From: Heliocidaris erythrogramma
Taxonomy: Eukaryota; Echinodermata; Echinoidea; Camarodonta; Echinometridae
Length of the DNA: 64,000 nucleotides
Direction of reading: 5' to 3'
Assembly: GCA_025617745.1 (NCBI GenBank)
Contig: CM046869.1
Coordinates: 17,934,994 to 17,998,993 of the forward strand
Position 1 is the first letter of the stretch. Each line of letters starts with the position of its first letter. The notes under the pieces were generated by a model. The model was not told the origin of the DNA, searched no databases, and saw nothing but the letters and a program-made list of their open reading frames with translations. Below, piece by piece: positions 21,456 to 31,360 of this stretch. A program made the position numbers and the translations under genes.

Positions 21456-21939
21456 AAGCACTTCAACGTCATCATATCCTTCACAAAAGTAAACATATGC
21501 AAGTGACCGGAAATTTTCATTTTCCCCCCATAGACTTAGTGTTAAGACTAAAGCGTATGGCCATACGCTTTCGTAAATGGGAGTATTCAGTCATATCTCA
21601 ATAATAACATTATCTATCTATCTAGCCTATCTATGCCTGGCTATTTGTTTATCCTTCTGAACATCATTATACAAGACAGATATCAAAATTCAACAATTTA
21701 TTAAATAAAGCCTCCACAAAGTTACCGAATCCCTTTAAGTGGTACATGTCTTGAATCAAATAGGCTCGTATTCTCGAAGGTGGCCTCAGTTAAGCCTGGT
21801 TAACTTAGGCCGCTGCTTTATGGAAGGCCATTCGTCAACTCCTGAGTCCCGTATGATTTATATATAAATGCAACAAAATAAAGAAACATGGAATAAACTA
21901 ATCTTTTGACAACTGAAATAATCATTAGGGGTATGTTGT

Positions 21940-22250
21940 TGAGTGGGGGGCAAGGTGAGTGTGTGTTTATGTATGTGTGAATGGGGTGGGTTGTATGAGT
22001 GGCTGGGATGAGCTGGATTTTGAGTGGCGAGGACAGATCTGTGGGTGGATGGTGGGGTTTGGGTTGTGTCTGTGGATGGGGTGTGAATGGGTATCTGTGG
22101 TTGGATGGGTGGGGGTGGGGTACGAGTGGGTGAGGTGACATGCACGGGGGCAGGGAGAGGTGTGTATCAGTGGATTGGTGGGGGTAGGGTTATGCAAGTC
22201 TTTGGGGTAGGGCATTGTGTGGGAGGGGTGTGTGGGAGTGGGTGTGGTGA
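21940..22250. repeat. GT-rich minisatellite-like stretch, unit A
   Basis: Strand-biased, with GGGGTGTGTGGGAG-like and GTGGGTGG motifs. It creates spurious Pro/His/Thr-rich open frames on the minus strand and Gly/Val-rich ones on the plus strand. Unit B carries an expanded array of GGGGTGTGTGGGA units (about 42100-42220). Confidence 0.8.
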
Positions 22251-22274
22251 ACATAGGTGGGGACCATCTTGTTT

Positions 22275-22910
22275 TTAAAGGGAAATCCAACCAATGGCAA
22301 GTTGCTCTGAAAGAAAGAGAAAAATAAGAGAAAAATAAGAGAAAAATCAGAGAAAAATCAGAGAAGCAGATTGGTGAAGGTTTGAATGAAATCTGACAAG
22401 CAAAGAAGAAGTTACGAATTTTTGAAAGTTGTAATCACTATATACATATATGGGAATTTCAAATTACAAATCGGAAATGTCACTGTGATGTAGTTGCGGA
22501 CAACTCCCCCATTTGCTCCAACACACTAAATGACTAAAATTTCATTTTTTTTAAATAATGTATTCACTCAGAAGGATCTTTTTCTCTCATGAGGACCTTT
22601 AACAATGTGCTATCTCCAATACATTTTGAGTGCTGCCCCGAGGGTAAAAGTGCTTCGGAGAAAACCGCAAATTAATGATATTTTTGTGTACAACAAACGG
22701 GAGAGTTGTCTGCAAGTATGTCACAATCGACTCACCAAATTGTCAATTTGAGATTTGCATAGATGTAGTGATCTCATTTTTTCAAACATCCATAACATCC
22801 TTATTGCTCTTCCAATTTCTTTCAAGATTTTTCTTTCAAAATTTCACCATGCTGTTTTTCTTATTTTTCTGCTTTCACACATATCATCTTATTACCAACG
22901 TTGGATTCTT
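22275..22910. mobile_element. AAAGGGAAATCCAACC-family element, unit A
   Basis: The left end is TTAAAGGGAAATCCAACC. The right end is a decayed inverted copy (AACGTTGGATTC). Interior landmarks are AGAAGCAGATTGGTGAAGG and CACTGTGATGTAGTTGCGG. It is non-coding. Family members with better ends lie at 44511-45108 and 63141-63738. A related one is at 28822-29500, and unit copies are at 42251-42870 and 60865-61500. Confidence 0.65.
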
Positions 22911-23193
22911 ATCAGTTCGTCCCAATTTAAGGTGCTGCATGTATGTAACATTTTGGGCAATATGGAAATCCATCAAAAATCATTGTTTGGGAATCAATCA
23001 AAATAACAATTAAAAACAAGGATCAAGTAAAAATTTTCCCTCAAAACATAAAATCTGTTTTGACATTTTTCCAACCTTTTCCAAGATACAAAAACAAGAT
23101 GATTTTGATTTAAAATAAACACCTAAACTAAGGTAGCATAATTTTCAAAGTTGTTTAGGCACTGTAAATATATATATATATACATATATTTTA

Positions 23194-23339
23194 CTAAAGG
23201 GTACATTAGGTAGACACACAACAATGCGGTTTATTTCGTCATAATAGCGCCCCCTACATTAGGTAGACAGTTGGTACATTAGGTCGACAGTTGACCATAG
23301 AAATAAGTCAAAAACTGTCCTCCTAATGTACCCTTTAGG

Positions 23340-23340
<1 letters not shown>
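23194..23340. mobile_element. MITE in a (TA)n tract, unit A
   Basis: Inverted ends CTAAAGGGTACATTAGG and CCTAATGTACCCTTTAG. It lies between AT repeats, with a (TA)n run and poly-G at 23341-23401. Copies lie at about 43152-43298 and 61784-61930. A related fragment lies in P2 intron 2 at about 27035-27125 (and near 46623 in unit B). Insertion into TA repeats suggests a TA target. Confidence 0.75.
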
Positions 23341-23391
<51 letters not shown>

Positions 23392-24030
23392 GGGGGGGGG
23401 GTGCTCAAAATGTTAAATGATACTTTAAACGTATAATGTAAGTTTTAAAATCTTGTCTGCAAAATGACTTGGGTAAAAATCTATTTATAATGTAGCAAAA
23501 TATTCAAACTATGATATCTTTTTGCCTGAAACCTTCCAGTATTTTTTAATGGGAATGTGATTTCAACTGAATACATATTTTGTATGTCTCTACAATCTTT
23601 CAAGAGACAGCCTTATATATCCAGATTAAATCAAATTTCCAGGCCAAACAACGCTGAGAAAGCTCACGGTTCAGCATGTGGTTAGTCCTGAAAAGGATTG
23701 TTGAGTATAAAGAAGAATAAAGTGGAGAAAATTAAGACAAGAAGAAATGGAAAGACAAGATAGAAAGTAAGAGAACGTAGAAGTAATCTTTCTTGAAAAG
23801 GACTGTAAACCAGATGAGAAGGCTGAGAGTGGAGAAGACTCAACATATTGGTTAGGTTACTGTCCGTCATCAACAAGCATTGAAAATTTATGTAAATACT
23901 TTTTTCAATTATGATTGTTCACTCTTCCAGTTTAAGCAAACAAAATGAAATGTCACTATATTATAGGCTCGCTTCAGTGCTCCTTTTTTAAGTATTGGTT
24001 ATATCTTTCAATGACTTTTGTACTCTGGGC

Positions 24031-24132
24031 ATAATATATCTTGATCTCTCAGACAGGGCACCATCAACTCAAATTCTTAACACAATCAGTTTTAAATTGC
24101 TGAGAAAGTTCTACTATCATTCAGAAGTCAAG
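24031..24132 (+). promoter_or_regulatory. Candidate P2 promoter and 5'UTR block shared with P1
   Basis: ATAATATAT at 24031-24039 is TATA-like and lies about 95 bp before the ATG. The stretch AAATTCTTAACACAATCAG and what follows up to the ATG closely matches the same region before P1 (about 19028-19092: AAATTCTTAACACAAGCAG). This shows that the upstream block was duplicated with the gene and has been kept. The transcription start is not known. Confidence 0.35.
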
Positions 24133-27100
24133 ATGAAGTGTCTCTCTGTGATTTTTATCATTTCTTTGATCCTTGTAGCTGGTTTTCTGGATGAAACAGG
24201 TGAGATATAATTCCTTTTAAATTAAAAATGCCAGAACTCAAATTTTCACCAGTCTATATCTCTGATTCTTCTGTTTCCATTTCAGAAGAGTTCACTCTGT
24301 ATAGAAGGTATAAGACATTACTGTTCTAAGATTTCAAAATCACTCCCTAATTTGTTGAAAACAAGCTGATTTTACACAATTAAGCCCCTAATAAATTTAA
24401 AAACAAGGAAAATGTATATTGCATGATACCCATATTAGTACCATTTCAAGGAGACTCCCAGGTAAAATACTGTTTAATTACAGCATTTCAAGGAGGAATT
24501 CGGAAAGAACTTGAAAATATGTACCCATACTTATTGCAGATATTTTTCTCCAAAACACACCCTTAAGATTTTGTTACTGTTTTCACGAAGTGACGGCTGA
24601 GCGCGCAAATAAAATAAAGTTAGTTTTGAATAAATCGCTTCCAAAGGTTTTAAAACCATAATCTCAACCTCTTTAATGTATGAAGGGTGAATAAATTTTA
24701 TATCCTGGGATAGATCATATTTCGATGTTTAGTTCTATTTCAATTATTTGCATATTTTTTTTATATTGGGGGTGGGATGAGCTGTAAACATACCGTCATT
24801 TCGTGTAAATACAAATTCAAGAAAACGTTTTGATTTTGTTTTCACGAAGCGACGGCTCTCAGCCTCGCATGTGTAAAACATATGGGACTTGATGACCGTG
24901 CACTTAAGCGTCATTGCGCGTAAACACAAATTCAAATCAACGACGCGCTGTTTTTTGTTTTCACGAAGTGACGGGTCTCAGCCGCGCACGTAAAACAAAC
25001 GGGACGGCTGTAAGCCGTCACTTCGTGAAAACAGAAAATCCTTTTACTAGGTATTTTCTTGTTGACGTTATCGCCATAGTTACATAATTAGACATTATTA
25101 TGATCTGAAACTTTGTGAGGTTCAAGATGTTAGTGAATGATGTCCAAAAATGCAAAAAACTCAATTTGAAAAAAAATGTGATTTTCCTCACTCCCGTCAC
25201 TTCGTGAAAACAGTAACGATTTGATTTCACGGATGTGTTAGCCTGAATCACAGAGAATTTAAAAAGACCTCTTTCTCCATGGATTTTGGAACGGTCATTC
25301 ATGACTATACATTTTGAAGATGAGAGAACATTCAGGTTTTCCTTCTTGGGTAACTTGCTATCAAGATTTGACTGCCCTTTAATATGGACAATAAAATGAA
25401 TCTGAATCAATGAACTATATTAGCATCACTCTGCTCCACACTCGGTATGGCCTTCTCAAGGGGAGGAGTAAGCGTGGAGTGAGTCCTGACCAGAAGTGGA
25501 TTCTCTGTAATATACCAGGTGTCAGATCAAAATAATTTTTCATACGTACCTACCGGTACATGTTTTGTGACAAAAACATCACTAAAGATGGGAATAAGGG
25601 GACGATCTACATGTAAAACAAGCACAAACTCTTGCAGGTCATAACACACAACACAGTGTATGAACAGTATGACCAAGGAGATTGACTGTTGACTGCACTC
25701 TATCTACACCCTGTGCAGGCTCCTGCATGGCACAGCCTGATACTGACAAAGTTACAGCCAGATCTACTGACAAAGTACGCTCAAGGCTTCGTGAAATTTT
25801 GTCAAAATAAGAGTCTGTAACTGCAGAAATAATAATAATAATAATAATAATGTGATTTATATAGCGCCAAATCCACTCTGTGGAGTGCTCAAGGCGCATT
25901 CAAGAAGAAAAGTAGCTAAGAAGAGAATAGCAAAGTTTTTAGAAGTTTTTTAAAGGACAATGAGGTCGAGCAAAGAAAAGCAAGATCTAGCATGCAACCC
26001 TGGAAATAAATGCATGTAACATACATGTACAAGGATATGAAAGGTAGCTTTAATATTGGGTGAGGATTGAGTCAGAAGCATAGCTCAGTGGGGACCGGCT
26101 GCAGACCAAGCATGAATGTAAAAGTATATATCGTCTGTTGAGAGCCAGAAGGGTGTTAACTCTGTGTGAGAGTATAGGAGTCAAAGCCCTTCTGGCTCCA
26201 AACATGCAATATATGAGATTCCTTCTCAATTTACTAGTTCCTTAAAGGCCAAGTCCACCCTAACAAAAAGTTGATTTGAATAAACAGAGATAAATCCAAC
26301 AAGCATAACACTGAAAATTTTATCAAAATAGGATGTAAAATAAGAAAGTTATGGTATTTTAAAGTTTCGCTTAATTTCGCAAAACAGTTTTATGCACATC
26401 ATGGTCAGTATGCAAATGAGGGAACCAGTGACGTCACCCACTCACTATTTCTTTTGTATTTTATTACATGAAATACGCAATATTTTAATTTTTCCTTGTT
26501 ATAATGTAAAACAAGATTTCATTCCTCGCTGAACATGTGTAATTGCCATTGTTGCAACCTATACACAATTCAATGAGAGCTTCCTAATTGTGAAATCTGC
26601 AGAAATTAAAATATTCTATATTTCACATAATAAAATACAAAAGAAATAGTGAGTGGGTGACATTACTGGTTCCCTCATTTGCATACTGAGCAGGATGTGC
26701 ATATAACTGTTTTACGAAATTAAGCGAATCTTTAAAATACCAAAACTTTCATATTTTACATCCTATGATGATGAAATTTTCAGCGTTATGCTTGTTGGAT
26801 TTTTCTCTATTTATTCAAATCAACTTTTTGTTAGGGTAGACTTGGCCTTTAATCTTATTTGTTTGGTGCTTTCACATTGCAGAAGGATTAACAAAAGGAA
26901 TGTTCAGACGTAGGCATTATACCGGTACTGTCAGAAAAACAAACCTAAAGGAGACGGACGTGGTAAGATTTTATCATATTCACCAAACTTCTCTATTTAC
27001 CTATTCATATATACATTTACAACTATATATATCGCTAAAGACTACATTAGGTTGACAGTTTTTATCTTGCTTCTGTGCTCAACTGTCCACCTAATGTACC

Positions 27101-27440
27101 TACTGTCTACCTATAAATGTAGGGGTGATATAATGATGAAATAAACTGCATTGTTGTGTGTCCAGTTGTTTCCAGAATCTAGATTTTGAAAAAATACCAA
27201 TGTGATGACTCTATATGGTCAGACTTCATTGAAATACCATTCCTCTAGTGAACTTACAATCTTATATTATGTGGTCTCAAAGTTCATTGTAAACGATAAA
27301 TTGTATATATTCATCATTATAGACCTAACTGCTGACTATTGTAACACTACATTATGATTTTCATTTCTCTTTACAAAATGTTACCTCTCAAGATGAATGA
27401 CGAACACCAGCTTGGTGACACGGATTGGAAGAAAAAATAA
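24133..27440 (+). CDS. P2, small secreted basic peptide precursor, unit A
   Basis: Exons 24133-24199, 26883-26962 and 27393-27440 (phases 1 and 0) give 64 residues. Exon 1 is a signal peptide, MKC then LSVIFIISLILVAG, followed by FLDETE as in P1. By hand count exon 1 differs from P1 exon 1 at 11 of 67 bases. The core exon reads GLTKGMFRRRHYTGTVRKTN: Arg/Lys-rich and very unlike P1. Exon 3 encodes MNDEHQLGDTDWKKK. The only Cys is C3, inside the signal peptide. Exon 3 uses an AG 18 bases further in than the position homologous to the P1 acceptor, because that position reads AC here. Intron 1 (2.7 kb) is swollen by inserted elements. A candidate AATAAA lies at 27654-27659. It is a paralog of P1, of unknown family and function. 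Confidence 0.68.
24286..24329 (+). other. Possible alternative terminal exon of P2, unit A
   Basis: A good acceptor (TTTCCATTTCAG) 86 bp after exon 1 opens a phase-1-compatible frame. It would replace the core and C-terminal exons with EFTLYRRYKTLLF and a stop. An AATAAA lies at 24390-24395, about 60 bp after the stop. The product would be a 36-residue precursor releasing about 19 residues with the basic motif YRRYK. It could also be a decayed old core exon. Copies: 44230-44273 and 62861-62904. Confidence 0.4.
24573..25217. mobile_element. Inverted-repeat element, only in unit A
   Basis: The two ends are exact inverted copies over 24 bp, starting GTTACTGTTTTCACGAAG. The CACGAAG(T/C)GACGG motif recurs internally at about 24842, 24960 and 25190, in both orientations. 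It is inserted in P2 intron 1 near AAGATTT. Units B and C carry a different element at almost the same point. No coding capacity. Confidence 0.8.
25827..25977 (-). mobile_element. LINE tail insertion with (AAT)n, only in unit A
   Basis: AATAATAATAAT, then TGATTTATATAGCGCC and GCTCAAGGCGC. On the minus strand this reads as a 3' tail ending in (ATT)n, typical of invertebrate non-LTR elements. The matching site in unit B (near 45705) reads CTGCAGACAAGCAAG without it. Confidence 0.6.
26141..26198. repeat. Short hairpin repeat, unit A
   Basis: GAGCCAGAAGGG and CCCTTCTGGCTC form a perfect 12-bp stem around a loop of about 34 bases. It is the same family as 12561-12622 and 45863-45922. Confidence 0.7.
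26242..26852. mobile_element. Long inverted-repeat element upstream of P2 core exon, unit A
   Basis: Starts TTAAAGGCCAAGTCCACCC and ends with its near-inverse (GGGTAGACTTGGCCTTTAA). Arms of well over 200 bp include AAAAAGTTGATTTGAATAAA and GTATGCAAATGAGGGAACC. It ends only 30 bp before the P2 core exon. The family is a common echinoderm intergenic repeat, as I recall it. Unit B carries a shorter version at 45965-46439 with much of the centre missing. Confidence 0.75.
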
Positions 27441-27683
27441 ACTCCACAAGAAAACGTGTGCAGCTTCGAGATATTGGATCTCAAGTCATTAAAAGTTTTC
27501 TAAAACGTAGCATATAATAATGAAATAATGTTCAAAAGTTGAGGAATGCAGCTCCTTTGTCACTATATGCTTATGCCTAGCTTAAATGATAGAAATCTCC
27601 TGTTTTTTTCTCTTTAATACAAATGATAGTCCATGCCCAGGATGGAGGGTTAGAATAAATCATATAAGTCATTTTCATTTCAG

Positions 27684-27757
27684 TAAAAAGAAATACAAAG
27701 ATGTGACAATGAAATTACTTTGGGCCTCTGTCAGAAAAAGACAAATTTCTAATTCAG
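27684..27757 (+). other. Exon-like basic segment downstream of P2, unit A
   Basis: TTTTCATTTCAG precedes and GTAATAC follows a 74-nt segment open in one phase, reading KKKYKDVTMKLL and ASVRKRQ. It lies after the P2 stop. It has no partner exon that I could find and may be a relic of a third paralog or chance. Copy in unit B at 47275-47348. Confidence 0.15.
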
Positions 27758-28675
27758 GTAATACATATACAAGAAAAAAAACTAAATGATACAACTATAG
27801 AAAGAAATAAGATTATTTAGGTAGATCTAATATCAGACATTATTTGGAAAACAGAAAGTCTCCGTTCGGTAAATTTTTTAGCCCAAATATTGGGAAAAAA
27901 TCAAAGCGATTTTTGAGTGATGTTTTTGCGCATCAACAAAATTTCTTGAGTATTTCTTTGTTGTTTTTTAAATCAGCAATTTTTTTTTTTAATCAAGGCA
28001 ATTTCAATCGTGCCAACCCTGGTGATTTCATTATCCCTCATTAAGATACACTTTTCTGGTTATTGATGTACTATTCAACTTTTTTTAAATGCTAAAATAT
28101 CAGAAAGGTGACAGAAAGCAAGATTATATACTTGGCAACAATGATATGGAATCCTTTCAAAATTTATCCTTTGGTTGAAAGAAATAATATCTGTGATTTT
28201 ACGATTTTTTTTTTTGCAATCATTTATGAATAGAATTATTACTAGTCCCATTAAAAACATTAAAATGAAGGGGGAGAAAGACATATTTATTGCCAACATT
28301 TTAATCTCTGATATTTTTACCTGGCACTGTTAGTGTCAAGCCCTGCTTTGAGTACTGTATCAATTCTTCAAACAGAAGAATTGGTATGACCTAAAGAAGA
28401 CTATGCCATGGAGTATTCCAGATGGAATCCATTGGAAATGTTTATTAAATATAAAAATGAAACCCTTTCCTTTTTAACAGACTGTAATCATTCATTAGCT
28501 TGGTTAGCATGGAATTTGTCATGGTAGTGCTACACATAATTTTGTTGTCATTTTTTTATTTTCTATGCCTCTCATTGAAACATCAAAATAAAGATGTAGC
28601 TTCGGTGATTGGAATAAAATCAACTTTTGACTTTGTAAATGAAATCACTGTTGTTAGAAATAGCTCTTTAGCGTG

Positions 28676-28810
28676 TGTGGGGTGCATTTGTAGGTGGGGT
28701 AAGGTGCGGGTGTAAGTGGGCAAGATGGAATGCGTTTGGGTTGGTGGGATGTGTTGGTGGGATGTGTTGGTGAGTGGGGTGTGTGGTGTGCAGTAGTTGT
28801 ATGTGTATAT
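28676..28810. repeat. GT-rich stretch with GGGATGTGTTGGT repeats
   Basis: Short direct repeats (GGTGGGATGTGTTGGTGGGA type). Unit B has a shortened version near 48225-48290. Confidence 0.7.
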
Positions 28811-28821
28811 GTGTAGAAGTG

Positions 28822-29500
28822 TTAAAAGGCAATCCAACCTTTGGACAAGACAATTCGTTTGAAAGCAGAAAAAAATGAAAGAAAAAGCGTGGTGAAAGTT
28901 TGAAAGAAATTGGACAAATAATAAGAAAGTTATGAATGCTTGAAAAATGAGATCAGTAAATCCATGTGAATCTCAAATTGGCAATTTGGTCTAGAGATTT
29001 GATTATAGTACACTAAATTGTCATTAATTTTTGTTTTTCTCCTAATCAGCTTCCCGCAAGTTTGCCATCAAGTGGGTAACAAGCTTTCCACGAGCTTGCA
29101 GCTAATTTGCATATCTGGTACAAAACGAGCTTGCCGCAAGCTTGACAATAAACAAGCCAAAATTCCCTCAGGGCAGCTAATACTCAAAATATATTGTAGA
29201 TAGCAAATATACATTTAGGTTCTCCAAAAAGAAAAAGATCATCCCATAATATGCTTTGAAAAATTGACATTTTAGTCACTTTGTGTGTTGGAACATATGG
29301 GAAAGTTGTCTGCCGCTACATCACAGTGACAATACCCATTAAGCAAATTTGAAAATTCCCATATGAATAGTAATTACAACTTTCAAATAATCACAATTTT
29401 CATATTGCTTGTCCAATTTCATTCAAACTATCACCAATCTGCTTCTCTGATTTTCTGCTTTCTTTCACAGCAACTTGCCATTAAGGTTGGATTTCACTTT
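28822..29500. mobile_element. AAAGGCAATCCAACC-family element, unit A
   Basis: Left end TTAAAAGGCAATCCAACC, right end ATTAAGGTTGGATTT (inverted). The interior contains a block of GCTTGC/GCAAGC palindromic motifs around 29050-29160. Copy in unit B at 48301-48987. Confidence 0.6.
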
Positions 29501-31016
29501 TATTGGGCTTTTAATTGTTTCATCTTTTGCATCTGGTCAAATATTCAGTGAAGCCCTGTGTGTGTTGACCCCTTTGCCATCAGGTTTTTTATAGGATCAA
29601 ATGGATATTTTTAGACCAAGAATGCAAGACCAAATGGGTAATGATTAGACTATATATGAAACGGTCCAAAAGGCATTTAGACAAACTGACAAATTAACAA
29701 ATTAACAGTAGATGAAATTGTTGTGCGGCGTAAGTGTGTTGCACCGTTCTGATAAATGCAGATGTTCACTATTGTGTTGCAGAAGGGTGCTAGCAATTAA
29801 AGTGTACTAATCACCTAAAAAAAATAATTTGTGTATGTCTAGAAGGTATAAAATCAACCTCAAACAACTTTACCGGGCATGCTATGGGTTAATAGTAAAG
29901 GAGTATGAAGAAAATAAAAGATAAAAGAAAAGTGTACACACGGAACCCAACTCAGCAAGAGCATACGGGTCCGTCGATTAGCCTAATCACAAATTGCTTT
30001 TTCGTTTATTGCTAGTATATTTAAACATGAAATATCTCTTTATAGAACTAATATTTTAGTATCTTAATATTTTTTGGTGATTCGTGGTACCTTTAAATAT
30101 TCATAACTTCAAAAATATCTACTTATTTGATACAAAACTAGTCAAATCAGGTAGATACCATCCCTTTTCATTTTTTCATTATTTATAAAGTGAGAAATCC
30201 CTGTCATGTTTGAAAAATGGTGTAATTACACTTAAAGAGCAAACAAAATCTTAGAAGTGCATTACCACAAAATTTCCTTCATGGCATGCATGGTGTGAAC
30301 AATCTTCTGCTAGCCACACAACAAACAGGGGACTGTTTCATAAAACTTGCCATCAATGACAAGATGCAATAACTGTTAAAAGCTACTGAAATCCTTGCAT
30401 CTGATTGGCTGAAAGCAAATTTGTCGGTAGAAAAGACACTTGATGAAGTGCCCCCGGATGATTAGAATTATGATAGACAAACTGGGTTTACAACATGAAA
30501 TATGATGAGACGAATTGGGTTTGGACCAATTGGCATTGGTCCAAATGGCAATTTGCCAATCAAACTACTGATCACATGATTGAGTATCAATAGATTATCT
30601 CTCTTCATTTTATTTTTTAATATCCTTTTTGAATCGCTGATCTACACAGTATAATATCTTATTCAAGAACGCACCCTTTTATGGTACAGAGCATTGAACA
30701 AAAGAAAAAATGGGCGTAGTCTCGCCTTACTGATGACAATTACTGCACTTTAGACCCTACTGTTGGGAGCTTTTTAGTAATAAAAGAAGTGACTGATTTA
30801 TTCAACACATTCCAAACCACTGGAAAGATTCAGCCCAAGATATTATCTTCTGTATTAATAAAAAAATTTGCCTCTTGTGTTTCTGAGTGCATGTACATGC
30901 ACATGTAGGCACTTGGTGGAAACAATCAAACCCATTAAAACATTTTTTTTTGAGAAGAAAAAAAAATGGGACCAAGTGTTTAATTTTATTGGTTATCTTG
31001 ATATTTTTTTTAAAAG
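29501..31016. other. Unit A stretch without a gene
   Basis: AT-rich; no exon-like or element ends recognised. Unit B repeats it at about 48988-50514 almost unchanged. Confidence 0.5.
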
Positions 31017-31360
31017 TTGGATGGATATTTTGTCATAGACCAAGAGTCATATAAGTCATATAAGACCCCACCGAGTGTCTCTCCCGCAAGCTTGCGACCA
31101 TTCTCCGCGGTTTTCACAAGAATGGTGATATCGATGATTCGACATACCGTATGTTTAGACCCTCACAGAAGCAACCGCCTAGAATCTATGGATTGCCGAA
31201 AATCCACAAACCTGAGATCCCGTTGCGCCCGATAGTATCTTGTGTGAGTTCATTTGCTTACAACACTTCTAAGTTTTTAGCATTCTCTCAGCCTTGATTG
31301 GTAACAATCAGCATGCAGTCCGTAACTCTGAGTCATAAGTAGTACATTTAATCAAAGGTA
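31017..31360 (+). pseudogene. Penelope-like element, N-terminal RT fragment, unit A
   Basis: The frame 31088-31297 contains NGDIDDSTYR, then PPRIYGLPKIHKPEIPLRP and IVSCVSSFAYNTSKFLA. The GLPKIHKP...PLRPIVS block is characteristic of the start of the reverse transcriptase domain of Penelope-like elements. A stop and a frame change follow (GNNQHAVRNSES continues in another frame), and the catalytic YADD-type region is absent. It is a dead fragment whose other end lies about 3 kb downstream. Confidence 0.8.

Noticed and set aside
21818-22290. Overlapping Pro/His/Thr-rich open frames on the minus strand (also 41732-42268 and 60408-60880)
   Set aside because: Translations of a GT-rich minisatellite in all frames; repeat-length changes between units do not respect the frame.
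27371-27376. Non-canonical AC acceptor for P2 exon 3 at the P1-like position
   Set aside because: An AC acceptor needs an AT-AC type intron, but the donor here is GTAAGA. The AG 18 bases further in preserves the frame.
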